DNA from: an uncultured Sphingomonadaceae bacterium
GTDB lineage: Bacteria; Pseudomonadota; Alphaproteobacteria; Sphingomonadales; Sphingomonadaceae
DNA length: 64,000 nucleotides
NCBI GenBank assembly: GCA_947493195.1
Contig: CANLQG010000001.1
Location: forward strand, 682,001 to 746,000
Direction: 5' to 3'
The stretch's first letter is position 1; each line of letters begins with the position of its first letter. The notes beneath the pieces are model-generated. The model searched no databases. It worked only from the letters and a program-made list of their open reading frames with translations, and was not told the origin of the DNA. Below, one piece after another: positions 31,567-42,856 of the stretch. A program made the position numbers and the translations under genes.

Positions 31567-32463
31567 ATGGATTCGTACCCCGCCCCCGCGCTCGCCATGG
31601 TCGAGACAATGCACGCCGCCGCGGCGCAGGACCCGGATCGCGCCATCGCCTTCCAGGGCGCACCGGGTGCCAATTCGCACCGTGCCATCAACGAATGGGA
31701 TCCCCATGCCCTGCCGCTGCCCTGCTTCAGCTTTGCCGCCGCGATAGACGCGGTGGAGGAAGGGCGCGCCGCCTGCGCGATGATTCCCATCGAGAATTCG
31801 CAGGCTGGCCGCGTGGCGGATATCCATTTCCTGCTGCCCGAAAGCGAACTGTGCATCGTGGGCGAGCATTTCCTTGCCATCGAGCATTCGCTGATGGCGA
31901 CTAACCCCGCAGGCCCGTTCAAGGGCGCGTTCAGCCATCCCCATGCGCTCAGCCAGTCGCGCCGTTACCTGCGCGAGAGGGGCATCGTGCCGCTGGCCCA
32001 CGCCGATACCGCGGGGGCCGCTGCCCACGTTGCTGAACTGGCAGACCCTGAATTCGCCGCCATCGCCCCCAACCTTGCCGCAGACCTCTACGGCCTGACC
32101 ATCGTGGAGGAGAACGTGGAGGACGCAGCCGACAACACGACGCGGTTCGTGGTGCTGGCGCGCGAGGCGCTGGACCCTGCCACGCTGGAAGGGCAGGAAA
32201 CCATGACCACCTTCGTGTTCGAGGTGAAGAATATCCCTGCCGCGCTGTACAAGGCGATGGGAGGCTTTGCCACCAACGGTGTCAACATGACGAAGCTGGA
32301 AAGCTACCAGAAGGGGGCCAGTTTCGCGGCCACCATGTTCTATGCCGACATCATCGGCGCGCCGGGCAACCCGGCTGTGGACCGGGCGCTGGAGGAACTG
32401 GAATTCCACTGCAAGGGTGTGCGCATGTTCGGCACTTACCCGCTGGCACGGCAGCGCGGCTGA
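31567..32463 (+). CDS. pheA: Prephenate dehydratase
   Basis: 298 residues with the catalytic domain (AFQGAPGANSHRAI at the start, MIPIENSQAGRVADIH, and the NTTRFVVLAR motif) and a C-terminal ACT domain (VFEVKNIPAALYKAMGGFATNGVNMTKLESY) that senses phenylalanine. It converts prephenate to phenylpyruvate, and the enzyme is normally inhibited by phenylalanine. No chorismate mutase is fused. ATG 31567 is chosen; an upstream start lacks family similarity. The acetyltransferase gene follows with a one-base TGATG overlap. Confidence 0.92.
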   Translation: MDSYPAPALAMVETMHAAAAQDPDRAIAFQGAPGANSHRAINEWDPHALPLPCFSFAAAIDAVEEGRAACAMIPIENSQAGRVADIHFLLPESELCIVGEHFLAIEHSLMATNPAGPFKGAFSHPHALSQSRRYLRERGIVPLAHADTAGAAAHVAELADPEFAAIAPNLAADLYGLTIVEENVEDAADNTTRFVVLAREALDPATLEGQETMTTFVFEVKNIPAALYKAMGGFATNGVNMTKLESYQKGASFAATMFYADIIGAPGNPAVDRALEELEFHCKGVRMFGTYPLARQRG

Positions 32464-32942
32464 TGGCGCGGCTTCCGCGAGAAGCCTTTGCCATCACGCC
32501 AGACCCGCTGGAAGCACCGGTCGTGCTTGCCCTGCTGGAGCGGCACCGTGCCGAAATGCATCGCTGTTCCCCCGCGTGCAAGGTCCATGCGCTGGATGCG
32601 ACGCGGCTGAAGGAGCCGGGGGTCACATTCTTTGCCGCGCGCCGCGATGGCGAACTGGCAGCGGTCGGCGCGCTGAAACGGCTGGGTGACCGGCAGGGGG
32701 AGATCAAGTCGATGCGCGCCGCCGATGCCTATCGCGGTGCAGGGGCAGGAGAGGCCATCCTGCTGCACCTTATCGACGTGGCGCGCGCGCAGGAGCTGAC
32801 ATGGCTGGGCCTGGAGACCGGGCGGCACGAGGTGTTCGAACCGGCCCACCGCCTCTACGCCAGGCACGGCTTTGCTCCTTGCGAGGCCTACGCCGACTAC
32901 GTGATCGACGATTTCAGCATCTGCATGGGGCTGAGCCTCTAG
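32463..32942 (+). CDS. GNAT-family N-acetyltransferase
   Basis: 159 residues with the GNAT core. FAARRDGELAAVGALKRL gives the beta strands, GAGAGEAILLHLIDVARA the acetyl-CoA loop, and FEPAHRLYARHGFAPCEAY the final helix and strand. Coupled to pheA by a one-base overlap. No substrate clue in the sequence. An N-terminal CoA-independent domain is absent, so it is a simple single-domain enzyme. Confidence 0.8.
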   Translation: MARLPREAFAITPDPLEAPVVLALLERHRAEMHRCSPACKVHALDATRLKEPGVTFFAARRDGELAAVGALKRLGDRQGEIKSMRAADAYRGAGAGEAILLHLIDVARAQELTWLGLETGRHEVFEPAHRLYARHGFAPCEAYADYVIDDFSICMGLSL

Positions 32943-33028
32943 CCGGATTGCGATGTCACTTGCGGAAATGTTTACGGCAACGCGTCGCGGGCGTTGCGTC
33001 GCGGGCCTGCCCGTGTATCCAAGCACTT

Positions 33029-33688
33029 GTGACGACGGGCCCTGGCACTGCTGCGCCGCCCACGAAGGCGGGGGATTTCGCATCGGCGTGGCGGGAGCTG
33101 CAGGCCGACGGCGACATCCAGTTCGCGCCTGTGGAAATGCCCGAACGGGAGCCGCCGCCCGACTGGCTGACCGAACTGTTGCGCTGGCTGGGGGACCTGT
33201 TCGCTCCGGTGGGCAGCGCGCTGGTCGAAGTCTGGCCAGTGCTTCGGTGGGTTCTGCTGGCTGCAGCGATCCTGGCCCTCACCTGGTTTCTCTTCGAGAC
33301 TTTCGGCCCCGGTTTCAGAAGGCGCAAGCGCGAGGATTCGGCAGCCGAGGAATGGGCACCTGAGAGGGGAGAAGTGCTCGCCCTGCTGGAGGAAGCCGAC
33401 CGGCTGGCAGCCGCAGGCGACTATGACGAGGCGACACACATGCTGCTGCGGCGATCGGTCATCCAGATTGCCGAGGCGCGCCCCGATATCGTCGAGCCCA
33501 GCAGCACGGCGCGCGAACTGTCCGCCGAACCGCGCTTGCCCGAGGCCGCACGCACCGCCTTCGCGCTGATCGCAGAGCCGGTGGAGCGCAGCCTGTTCGC
33601 CCTGCGCAAGCTGGATGAGGGCGACTGGCATGCCGCGCGCGCTGCCTATGCCGATTTCGCGCTGGCCCGAAAGGCGATTCCCGCATGA
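33029..33688 (+). CDS. DUF4129 domain membrane protein
   Basis: 219 residues, GTG start preferred. One transmembrane segment (LRWVLLAAAILALTWFLFETFG) precedes a cytoplasmic basic patch and the DUF4129 region (EADRLAAAGDYDEATHMLLRRSVIQIAE). In other genomes this domain follows the transglutaminase domain of secreted crosslinking enzymes. Here it is alone and opens the block of DUF4350, MoxR, DUF58, SpoIIM and RDD genes, with ATGA coupling to the next gene. Confidence 0.78.
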   Translation: MTTGPGTAAPPTKAGDFASAWRELQADGDIQFAPVEMPEREPPPDWLTELLRWLGDLFAPVGSALVEVWPVLRWVLLAAAILALTWFLFETFGPGFRRRKREDSAAEEWAPERGEVLALLEEADRLAAAGDYDEATHMLLRRSVIQIAEARPDIVEPSSTARELSAEPRLPEAARTAFALIAEPVERSLFALRKLDEGDWHAARAAYADFALARKAIPA

Positions 33689-34934
33689 GCCGCCGCACCA
33701 GCCCCTTCCGCCCCGGTACCGTGCTGGCCCTTCTTGCCGTGGGCTGCCTGGCCTTTGTCCTGCTGCTCTATTCGCTTGGGCAGGGCTGGACCGGCGGGCA
33801 GGACCAGAACGGCGGCAACCACGCTTCGGCCAACGGACTGAACGGCTATTCCGGCCTGGTTACCCTGCTGGAGCGTACGGGGAGCGAGGTGGCCGTGTCG
33901 CGCAATCCGGCGGACATGCAGGAATACGGGCTGTTGGTGCTCACTCCGCCGCTGATGACAGACCCGGCAGAGCTCGACGAAATCATCGAGCAGCGCCGGG
34001 CGCGCTCGGCTGGACCGACCTTGCTGATCCTTCCCAAGTGGATGGCCATGCCGGTGCCCGAAATGGACGGGGTGGAAAGCGAAGCGGGCTGGGTTACCCT
34101 GATGGGCCCCATGTCCCCGCCGTGGTTTTCCGAGCTGGAAATGGCGGACGGGGCCGACCTGGCAATTGGCCAGACCGCCGGATGGCAAGGGCTCGGGCGT
34201 GCGGGCGATCTGCCCGACGAAACGCAGGTGCAGGCGCTGCTGGCAGATACGATGTCCTCCATGCGCACGCTGGTGGTGGATGGCGCGGGCGATGTTCTGG
34301 CCGCTGAACTGGTGCAGTCTAGCGATTATGCGGAGGAAGACCCGTGGCCGGTGATCGTGGTGTTCGAGCCGGACCTGATGAACAATTATGGCATGGCCGC
34401 AAGTGAACGGGGGCGATTGGCACTGCAACTCGTGGATGAGGCAACCGCAGGAGAAGACCTGACCATTCGCTTCGATCTTTCGCTGAACGGTCTCGGTGCG
34501 GCGGAGAACCTCCTAACGCTCGCGTTCCGCCCGCCCTTCCTTGCCGCGACCCTGTGCATGCTGCTGGCCGCGCTGGTAATCGGCTGGCGCGCATTCCGCC
34601 GCTTCGGACCGGCCGTGGCGGAAGCGCCCGCCATGTCCCAGGGCAAGCGGCAACTGGCCCGTAACGGTGCCGCGCTATTGCAGCGGGTGAAACGCTGGCA
34701 CCTGCTGAAACAACCCTATGAGGAGATGGTCGGTCGGAGGGTGGCGAGGACGCTGGGCCTGCGCAATGCGGAAACCGACGCCCGCGAACACGCTATCGAC
34801 CGGGCTTTGGCCCGGCGCGGACATGAAGGCCCGAATTTCTCGCGCCTTGCCGCCGACCTGCGCAATGCCGAACGCCCGCGCGACATCCTGCGCGCGGCCC
34901 GGCGCCTGAGAACATTTGAAAGGACGCTGACCCA

Positions 34935-34938
<4 letters not shown>
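33685..34938 (+). CDS. DUF4350 domain membrane protein
   Basis: 417 residues. N-terminal transmembrane segment (LALLAVGCLAFVLLLYSL), a periplasmic domain with VSRNPADMQEYGLLVLTPPLMTDPAELDEII, a second membrane segment near 285-305 (FLAATLCMLLAALVIGW), and a basic cytoplasmic tail. DUF4350 proteins accompany MoxR ATPases and DUF58 proteins. The glutamine amidotransferase-like layout is a fold guess only. Start ATG overlaps the DUF4129 stop. Confidence 0.8.
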
Positions 34939-35912
<974 letters not shown>

Positions 35913-35919
35913 CCAGTCC

Positions 35920-37281
35920 ATGAACCGCCTGCGCGCCCTTTTCTCCCGGCTACCAGCCATTCCCATCGTGCCGACCGGGCGCACGCTGGTGATGCTGGCG
36001 CTGCTCGCCCCGCTGGCGGTGGTGATCGCGGCCACGGCGCCGGGTGCCTGGATCGTGGCCCCGGCGGCGGCGCTGACCTTGCTGGCGCTTACCGTAATCG
36101 ACGGCTGGCTGGCCGGGCGGCTGGTGCGCTTCACCTATCATGTCCCGCCTGATGCCGAAGTCGGGCAGGAATGCGCCATCCGGGTAGAGGCGGAGATCGA
36201 GCGCGACAGCGATGCCGACCTGCCCGAAGCTGCGCTGGGTTTCGATCCGCGCCTTGGCGCAGGCGGCGCGGCGAACTTCCGCCTCCAATCGACAGGCCGT
36301 GCCGGCATCTTCGCTGGCGAAGGCAAGGCCCTGCCGGTTCGCCGCGGCCCCGGCGAGTTGCACGACCTGTGGCTGCGCTGGCGCGGACCGCTCGGGCTGG
36401 CGGCGCGGCAGGTTCATTCCCCCCTCGATGCGCGGATCCGCGTGTGGCCCGATCTCTCTCCCGTCCGGTCTCCCGTTCTGCAGGCCTTTCTGCATGACAG
36501 CCAGTTCGGCCTCGTCGCCCGGCGCATTCGCGGCGAAGGCACCCAGTTCGAGGCGCTGAGCGAATACGAACCGGGCATGGATCGCCGCCGCATCGACTGG
36601 AAGGCCAGCGCCCGCCACACCGCGCTCTATGCACGGGAGAACGAGGCGGAGCGCGACAACCAGATCGTTTTCGCGTTCGACTGTGGGCAGTCGATGATCG
36701 AGCCGGTCGACGGCCTCCCCCGGCTCGACCGCGCAGTATCCGCAGCATTGATGGCGGCCTATGTCGCGCTGAAAGGGGGCGACAAGGTGAGCCTGTTCGG
36801 CTTTGCCGACCAGCCGCAGCTTATGACACCTTTCGTCACCGACACCCGCGCCTTCCACCGGCTGCAAAGCGCAGCGGGCGATCTCGACTATACCGCGCGC
36901 GAGCCGAACTTCACGCTGGCACTGGCGACGCTGACCGCGCGGCTGAAGCGGCGCAGCCTGATAGTGCTGTTTTCCGACTTCTCGGACCCGACCTCGGCGG
37001 AATTGATGGTGGAAAGCGTGCAGCGGCTGGTGCGCCACCACCTCGTGATCTTCGTCACCATGGTGGACACCGAACTGGAAGAACTCACTACGACCGAGCC
37101 CGAAACGCTGGGCGACGTGGCCGTGGCGGTGAACGCCGATGCGCTGGCACGCCAGCGGCAGCTGGTGCTGCAGCGACTGAAACGTCTGGGCGTCAACGTG
37201 ATCGAGGCACCGCACCAGACAATCGGCTACCGCCTGATCGACCTCTACCTCGAAACCAAGCGCACGGAGGCGATCGGCTGA
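35920..37281 (+). CDS. DUF58 domain protein
   Basis: 453 residues. Two N-terminal hydrophobic segments (LVMLALLAPLAVVIAATAPG, IVAPAAALTLLALTVI) anchor it. The DUF58 signature is EYEPGMDRRRIDWKASARH, followed by a von Willebrand-like part with FAFDCGQSM and LFSDFSDPTSAEL. Its standard partner is the MoxR ATPase before it. It may take part in cell envelope assembly. Starts seven bases after the moxR stop. Confidence 0.87.
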   Translation: MNRLRALFSRLPAIPIVPTGRTLVMLALLAPLAVVIAATAPGAWIVAPAAALTLLALTVIDGWLAGRLVRFTYHVPPDAEVGQECAIRVEAEIERDSDADLPEAALGFDPRLGAGGAANFRLQSTGRAGIFAGEGKALPVRRGPGELHDLWLRWRGPLGLAARQVHSPLDARIRVWPDLSPVRSPVLQAFLHDSQFGLVARRIRGEGTQFEALSEYEPGMDRRRIDWKASARHTALYARENEAERDNQIVFAFDCGQSMIEPVDGLPRLDRAVSAALMAAYVALKGGDKVSLFGFADQPQLMTPFVTDTRAFHRLQSAAGDLDYTAREPNFTLALATLTARLKRRSLIVLFSDFSDPTSAELMVESVQRLVRHHLVIFVTMVDTELEELTTTEPETLGDVAVAVNADALARQRQLVLQRLKRLGVNVIEAPHQTIGYRLIDLYLETKRTEAIG

Positions 37282-38330
37282 TGGTGCTGGCGCTGTTCAG
37301 GAAGGCGGAGATCGAGCCGCCCGCCGATATCGAAGCCGCCAGCCTGCGGTCCGACCGATTCCGGCTGGAACGGGAAGTGGACTGGAAGCGGCTGGACCAG
37401 ATCGTGACCGCGCTGGAGAAGAACAGCCCGCGCCGGATCAGCGACGAGGACCTGCTGGAACTGCCGGTGCTGTACCGCAAAGCCGCATCCAGCCTGGCGG
37501 TGGCGCGCGAGACCTCTCTGGATGCCGCCACGCTCGCCTACCTGGAATCGCTGGTGCGGCGCGCCTGGTTCCAGGTCTATGGCCTGCGCATCGGCCTGTT
37601 CGGCTGGCTGCGCCGCTTCCTGGGCGGGGGCTGGAGCGCGGCGGTGCGTGCGATCTGGCTGGATATCTGCATCGCGCTGGCGGTGATGGTGGCGGGCACG
37701 ATCGTGGGCTGGCTGCTGGTCGATCAGGACGAGCGCTGGTATTATTCGCTTGTGCCCGGCGGTATGGCCGGTGGCCGCGCACCCGGTGCCGACCCCGAAA
37801 TGCTGCGTGAAACCCTGGGAACAGCGGAGAATTCGGACGGACTGGGCGTCTTTGCCGCCTACCTGTTTTCCAACAATACTGGCGTGTGCATCATGGCCTT
37901 CGCGCTCGGCTTTGCCTTCGGCGTGCCCACCCTGCTGCTGCTGGTCTACAACCTCTCGCTGCTGGGCGCGATGGTCTGGGTCTTCCAGGAAGCGGGCCTC
38001 GGCCTCGATTTCGCGGCTTGGCTCAGCGTGCATGGCACAACCGAACTGGGCGCGATCCTGCTGGCCGGCGCAGCGGGCCTTCACGTTGGGCGCACGATGG
38101 CGTTTCCCGGCGATCGCTCGATCCTTGCCGCCATGCAGAGCGCGGGCGTTCGCGCGGCGCAGGTGATGGCCGGCTGCACCATCATGCTGATCGTGGCGGG
38201 CCTGCTGGAGGGCTATGTGCGGCAACTGGTGGGAGACACGCCGTCGCGCCTTGCCATCGGCGGCACCATGCTGGCGCTATGGATCGTCTATTTCGTGGCC
38301 ATGCCTGCACCCAGGGAGCGCGAGACATGA
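37281..38330 (+). CDS. Stage II sporulation protein M-like membrane protein
   Basis: 349 residues, the first base of its start shared with the DUF58 stop. Cytoplasmic N-terminal helices precede several membrane segments (IALAVMVAGTIVGWLLV; IMAFALGFAFGVPTLLLLVYN; GAILLAGAAGLHVG; IMLIVAGLLEGYV; IGGTMLALWIVYFVA). The SpoIIM motif region VFAAYLFSNNTGVCIMAFALG is clear. Non-spore-formers keep this protein in MoxR/DUF58/RDD clusters; its role may lie in envelope organisation. Confidence 0.85.
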   Translation: MVLALFRKAEIEPPADIEAASLRSDRFRLEREVDWKRLDQIVTALEKNSPRRISDEDLLELPVLYRKAASSLAVARETSLDAATLAYLESLVRRAWFQVYGLRIGLFGWLRRFLGGGWSAAVRAIWLDICIALAVMVAGTIVGWLLVDQDERWYYSLVPGGMAGGRAPGADPEMLRETLGTAENSDGLGVFAAYLFSNNTGVCIMAFALGFAFGVPTLLLLVYNLSLLGAMVWVFQEAGLGLDFAAWLSVHGTTELGAILLAGAAGLHVGRTMAFPGDRSILAAMQSAGVRAAQVMAGCTIMLIVAGLLEGYVRQLVGDTPSRLAIGGTMLALWIVYFVAMPAPRERET

Positions 38331-39217
38331 CCGCACCTGCTCCCGCAACCCGACTGGAGGATGGCGTGTCCAAACGCGCCCGCACGCTGGTGACGCCGGA
38401 AGGGCTTGCCCTGCCGCTGACCGTGGGCAGCAAGGGCGCGCGGGCCGGTGCGCTGATCCTCGACCTGGTGATCCTGCTGGTGGGCACGATCATCGTTTTC
38501 ATCGCTCTCTACGCCATCGGCTTCGGCCTGTTCGACCTGGAGCAAAGCGAAGCCAATCCGGTCATGCAGGTCGTGATGATCGTGGTGATCCTGTTCGGCT
38601 TCCTTGCGCGGTACGGCTATTTCCTCTGGTTCGAGCTGGGTCAGCGCGCGGCCACTCCGGGAAAGCGGCTGGTAGGTCTGCGCGTCGCGGCAAGGGACGG
38701 TGGGCGACTGACGGCAGAGATGGTGATCGCCCGCAACCTGGTGCGCGACGTGGAAGTGTTCCTGCCCGCTTTCTTCCTGCTGGGCGGCGGCCAGACTGCG
38801 GGCATCGCCGGCTGGGCGGCCTTTGTCTGGCTGGCGGTGTTCGTGCTGTTTCCTTTCTTCAACAGGGATGCGCTGCGTGCAGGCGACCTGGTAGCGGGAA
38901 CCTGGGTGGTGGAGGCAAGTCGGCTGAAACTGAAAGATGCCATGTCCCTCGCCCCCGACCGCGCGGACACCTATCGCTTCGGGGAGGTGGAACTGGCGGT
39001 CTATGGCGAACACGAATTGCAGGTGCTGGAAAAGGTGTTGCGTGAGGACAGGCCGCAGGCGCTTCGCGAAGTGGCGGAGGCCATTACCGGCAAGATCGGC
39101 TGGCAACTGGGCGAAGGGGACGAGCGCGAATTCCTCGAGGCGTTCTATGCCGCCTTGCGCGGCCATCTGGAGGGCAACATGCGCTTTGGCAAACGCAAGC
39201 GGGACAAGTTCTCGTGA
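38327..39217 (+). CDS. RDD family membrane protein
   Basis: 296 residues. RDD signature: ARAGALILDLVILLVG, then QRAATPGKRLVGLRV and NLVRDVEVFLPAF. There are three or four membrane segments and a 100-residue cytoplasmic tail (YRFGEVELAVYGEHELQVLEK). Overlaps the SpoIIM-type gene by ATGA. RDD proteins are transport-like or assembly proteins of unknown substrate. The block continues with a GNAT gene coupled at the end. Confidence 0.85.
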   Translation: MTAPAPATRLEDGVSKRARTLVTPEGLALPLTVGSKGARAGALILDLVILLVGTIIVFIALYAIGFGLFDLEQSEANPVMQVVMIVVILFGFLARYGYFLWFELGQRAATPGKRLVGLRVAARDGGRLTAEMVIARNLVRDVEVFLPAFFLLGGGQTAGIAGWAAFVWLAVFVLFPFFNRDALRAGDLVAGTWVVEASRLKLKDAMSLAPDRADTYRFGEVELAVYGEHELQVLEKVLREDRPQALREVAEAITGKIGWQLGEGDEREFLEAFYAALRGHLEGNMRFGKRKRDKFS

Positions 39218-39735
39218 CGCTGCTGCGCGATGCCACGCCCGATGATGCCGAGACGCTCGCCCGGCTGGGGCGCGAGAGCTTCTGTCACGCTTTCGAGGAT
39301 CTCTACCGGCCGCAAGACCTGCAGCAATTCCTGGAAGAAACCTATTCGGCGCGGGCCATTGCGCGGGAAATCGCCGACCCCGGCATTCGCCACCAGTTGA
39401 CGCAGGATGCGCCCGGCGGCCCGCTGAGCGCCTTTATCAAGGTGAAGTACGAAAGCCCCTACACCGAACATTCGGACGCGACGAACCCGCTGTGCCTTGG
39501 CCAACTCTACACCGATCCCGCCCGCACGGGGGAGGGGCTTGGCGCGGCGCTGGTGGACTGGTGCCTCGACCTTGCGCGCGGGCGCGGCTGCGACGCCGTG
39601 CAGCTCTCGGTCTACAGCGAGAACTACGGCGCGCAGCGGTTCTACCAGCGCTATGGCTTTGGCAAGATTGCCGATATCGGTTTCTGGGTGGGCGAACAGC
39701 GCGACGCTGAATTCCTTTACGAATTGCGCCTCTAG
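39214..39735 (+). CDS. GNAT-family N-acetyltransferase
   Basis: 173 residues, GTG start overlapping the RDD stop. LLRDATPDDAETLARLGRESF is the N-terminal strand-helix, LGQLYTDPARTGEGLGAALVDWCLDLARGRGC carries the CoA loop, and YSENYGAQRFYQRYGFGKIAD ends the fold. Resembles the YhbS/RimI class without a clear substrate. Terminal gene of the envelope block. Confidence 0.82.
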   Translation: MTLLRDATPDDAETLARLGRESFCHAFEDLYRPQDLQQFLEETYSARAIAREIADPGIRHQLTQDAPGGPLSAFIKVKYESPYTEHSDATNPLCLGQLYTDPARTGEGLGAALVDWCLDLARGRGCDAVQLSVYSENYGAQRFYQRYGFGKIADIGFWVGEQRDAEFLYELRL

Positions 39736-39795
39736 CTGCTGCCAAAGCGATCTCGGTTAAGAGGGCCTTAGGGCTTTTCCGCCATACCTTCGGCA

Positions 39796-41049
39796 ATGGG
39801 AATAGTAGCACCGATATTGCCCGCCTTCGACGAGGCTCCCGCCCGCCCGCTGGCCGATGAACTGATCACCGATCCGGGGATCGATCGCATCCTGGCATCG
39901 GTGCGCGGACATCTCGGCGTCGAGATCGCTTTCGTCGCGCGCTATGTCGAGGACGACCAGCGCGAACTGACCCACGTCAGCACCGATCTCGATCTGCCGA
40001 TGGGCCCGGGATACCGCAACCCGCGCGAGGAGGGCTATTGCTGGCACATCCTCCACGGCCGCCTGCCCGAACTGATCCAGGATCCCAGCGACTTTCCGCT
40101 GACCGAGACGATGGAGATCACCCATTTCCTGCCCGTCGGCTGCCATATCAACACCCCGCTCAGGCTATCGGATGGTACCGTATGGGGCAGTTTCTGCGCG
40201 CTGGGTCGCTCGCCAGACCGCAGCATGAACCAGCGAGACCTGGAAATCCTGAAGAGTTTCGCCGGTCTGGTGGGAGAGCGCATCGAGGCCTCGCTGGAAA
40301 AGGACGTCCTGCTGCGCCAGGCGCGCCGACGGGTGGAGGCCATGCTGGATGGCCATGCCGTCACCATCTTCCAGCAGCCGATCCACGACCTTGCCAATGG
40401 CAAGGCGGTGGGCGTGGAATGCCTGGCGCGGTTCCCGGACCTGACGAAGCGCGGGCCGCAGGCCTGGTTCGACGATGCGGAACGCACCGGCCTTGGCAAC
40501 CAGCTGGAAATGACTGCGGTGCGCTGCGCGCTGGAAACCGTGGGCACGGTGCCCGATGGCATCTATGCCGCGATCAACGCCTCGCCCGCCACGATACTTT
40601 CAGGTGAGCTGCGCAAGGTGCTCGAACAGTCGGGTGCCCGCGATCTGGTTATCGAGGTTACCGAGCATCAGCAGGTCGCGGATTTCGGGGCATTGGCGCG
40701 CGAGATTGCCGCGCTCAAGCCTTTCGCCCGCATCGCCATCGACGATGTCGGCACCGGCTATTCCGGCCTTCGCCACCTGATCGAACTGCAGCCCGACGTT
40801 CTCAAGATGGACATGGTTCTCACGCGTGAATGCGATGTGGATCCGGCACGCCGCGCCATCGCCGCTGCCATGGTGCAGTTCTCGCGCGATATCGGCGCAA
40901 AGCTGGTTGCCGAGGGGATCGAGACCGAAGGCGAGCGTGCGGTGATGCAGGATCTGGGCGTCGATCACGGCCAGGGCTACCTGTTCGCCCGTCCGTTGCC
41001 GGTCGTGGCCGCGCAGCAGCACTTGCTGGGCGTCGCGCTGGGGGAATAG
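39796..41049 (+). CDS. GAF-EAL cyclic di-GMP phosphodiesterase-like protein
   Basis: 417 residues. The first 170 are a GAF-type sensor (FVARYVEDDQRELTHVSTDLDL, then GCHINTPLRLSDGTVWGSFCALG). A charged helix links it to an EAL domain from about 190. The EAL motif reads ECLAR instead of EALxR. The other catalytic residues are present: N in INASPA, E in VIEVTEH, IDDVGTGYSGL, LKMDM, AEGIE and GQGYLFARP. It should still bind metal and hydrolyse c-di-GMP. No signal peptide or membrane segment, so it is a cytoplasmic sensor-effector. Free-standing gene. Confidence 0.85.
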   Translation: MGIVAPILPAFDEAPARPLADELITDPGIDRILASVRGHLGVEIAFVARYVEDDQRELTHVSTDLDLPMGPGYRNPREEGYCWHILHGRLPELIQDPSDFPLTETMEITHFLPVGCHINTPLRLSDGTVWGSFCALGRSPDRSMNQRDLEILKSFAGLVGERIEASLEKDVLLRQARRRVEAMLDGHAVTIFQQPIHDLANGKAVGVECLARFPDLTKRGPQAWFDDAERTGLGNQLEMTAVRCALETVGTVPDGIYAAINASPATILSGELRKVLEQSGARDLVIEVTEHQQVADFGALAREIAALKPFARIAIDDVGTGYSGLRHLIELQPDVLKMDMVLTRECDVDPARRAIAAAMVQFSRDIGAKLVAEGIETEGERAVMQDLGVDHGQGYLFARPLPVVAAQQHLLGVALGE

Positions 41050-41064
41050 GGCCGCCTAGGCCGC

Positions 41065-42822
41065 CTAGCCCTCCCCGCGCAGTTCCCTTTGCTGCTGGCG
41101 GGTCATTTCCTGAGCCGCGTAGATATTTCCGCCCTCGATCTGCACGTCCATGCGCTTGCGGTCGTTTTCCCGGTAGGTGCCTTCTGCATCGTCGATCTCG
41201 CGTTCGCTCAGCCCGACGTTTTCCAGCGCCATGCGCGCCAGCTCAAGCGCGCTTTCGTAAACTTCGCGCATGACATATTCCGCCTTGCTGTTCGCCAGCG
41301 CGATCACGCTCTTGCGGTCGAAGCCGCGGACGTAGACCGTGGCCTTGGGAAAGGCCTCTGCCACGGCATCGATAAATTCGCGATCGGGCACCTCGTCCAT
41401 GCAGAACATGATCAGCTGCACCTCGCCCGCGCCCGCTTGTCGCAGCAGGTCCATGCGCGTTCCGTCGCCGAAGTAGACCTTGCTGCCGAACTCTTCCGCC
41501 GTGTCGATCTGGGCGCTGTTCCGGTCGATCAGTGTGACCGAGAGGCCGCCAGCCAGCAGCGTCTGCGCCACGGTCTGGCCGAAGCGGCCAAAGCCTACCA
41601 CCAGCGCGCTGGCACCTTCATCGCGGGGTTCCTCGCGCGATTGCTCTGCGCCCTTCGGCTCCTGCCGGATCCTGCGGGTCGCGATCATCAGGAACGGCGT
41701 TGCCGCCATCGACAGGGTGACAATGGCCCCGAACAGGCTGGACTGGTCCGGCGAGATCAACCCGCCCTGCACTGCCTGGGTATAGAGCACGAAGGCGAAC
41801 TCGCCGCCCTGGCTCAGCAGCAGGCCAAGCGCCAGCGCCGCGCGCCAGCGCATTTTCATCAGCAGTCCCAGCCCCATGATGATGGCTGTCTTGAGCGCGA
41901 TCAGCAGCACCGCGAAGCCGAGCACGAACAGCGGGTTCTCGGCAATCACGCCAAGGTCCAGCATCATGCCAACGGCCACGAAGAACAGGCCCAGCAGGAT
42001 GGCACGGAACGGCTCGATATCGGCTTCCAGCTCGTGCCGGTAGCGGGTGTCGGCCAGCATGACGCCTGCAATGAATGCACCAAGCGCGGCAGACAGGCCC
42101 AGCGCTTCCATCACCACGGCGCTAGCCAGCACGGTGAACAGGGCGGCCACGATGAACAGCTCCCGCTCGCCCAGGGTGCCGATCAGGCTGAACAGCGGGC
42201 GGATCAGCAGGCGGCCCGCGGCGACAAGGCCCAGCACCGCGCCAAGGGTGTAAAGGCCCAGCATCCAGCCCGACGGGCCGTTGTCGCCGCCAGTGCCCAG
42301 CGCGGCGACAATGGTGATGAGGGGAATGATCGAAAGATCCTGGAACAGCAGGATGGCAAAGGCCCGTTCGCCAAACGGTGTGCGCAAGCGTCCGCCCGCC
42401 TGCAGCATCGGCAGCACCTGGGCGGTGGAGGACAGGCCAAGCGGCAGGCCGATTGCCAGCGCGGCGGCCCAGGGGTAGCCGAGCAGCGCCAGCACCGTGG
42501 CCGTCACCGCCAGTCCGCACGCCGTGACCTGCGCCAGTCCCAGCCCGAAGATCGCGCCCTTCATCCGCCACAGCCGCGCCGGCGACAGTTCCAGCCCCAC
42601 CACGAACAGCAGCATGACGATGCCCAGTTCGGCAATTTCGGCCATTTCCTGCGCATTGCCGACCAGGCCCAGCACGTGCGGCCCCAGCACAGCGCCCGCC
42701 ACCAGGTAGCCAAGCGTCGCGCCAAGGCCCGCGCGGCGGAAAGCCAGCACGGCTACCATGGCAAAGCCAAGCATCAGCATGGCATCGCGCAGCAACAATC
42801 CGGCCGAGTGCTCTTCCATCAT
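41065..42822 (-). CDS. KefC-type potassium/proton antiporter (CPA2 with TrkA-N)
   Basis: 585 residues. About twelve membrane segments of a Na+/H+ exchanger-like core ([67 protein letters not shown]) are followed by a cytoplasmic TrkA-N/RCK domain with [18 protein letters not shown] and the motif [15 protein letters not shown]. Such systems extrude K+ in electrophile stress or pH homeostasis. No KefF/KefG partner is adjacent. Divergent partner ZntB lies upstream on the same strand 34 bases away. Confidence 0.9.
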   Translation of the reverse strand: MMEEHSAGLLLRDAMLMLGFAMVAVLAFRRAGLGATLGYLVAGAVLGPHVLGLVGNAQEMAEIAELGIVMLLFVVGLELSPARLWRMKGAIFGLGLAQVTACGLAVTATVLALLGYPWAAALAIGLPLGLSSTAQVLPMLQAGGRLRTPFGERAFAILLFQDLSIIPLITIVAALGTGGDNGPSGWMLGLYTLGAVLGLVAAGRLLIRPLFSLIGTLGERELFIVAALFTVLASAVVMEALGLSAALGAFIAGVMLADTRYRHELEADIEPFRAILLGLFFVAVGMMLDLGVIAENPLFVLGFAVLLIALKTAIIMGLGLLMKMRWRAALALGLLLSQGGEFAFVLYTQAVQGGLISPDQSSLFGAIVTLSMAATPFLMIATRRIRQEPKGAEQSREEPRDEGASALVVGFGRFGQTVAQTLLAGGLSVTLIDRNSAQIDTAEEFGSKVYFGDGTRMDLLRQAGAGEVQLIMFCMDEVPDREFIDAVAEAFPKATVYVRGFDRKSVIALANSKAEYVMREVYESALELARMALENVGLSEREIDDAEGTYRENDRKRMDVQIEGGNIYAAQEMTRQQQRELRGEG

Positions 42823-42856
42823 TCAACTCCAGCCAGTGCCGATCACGCGGCTGCCG

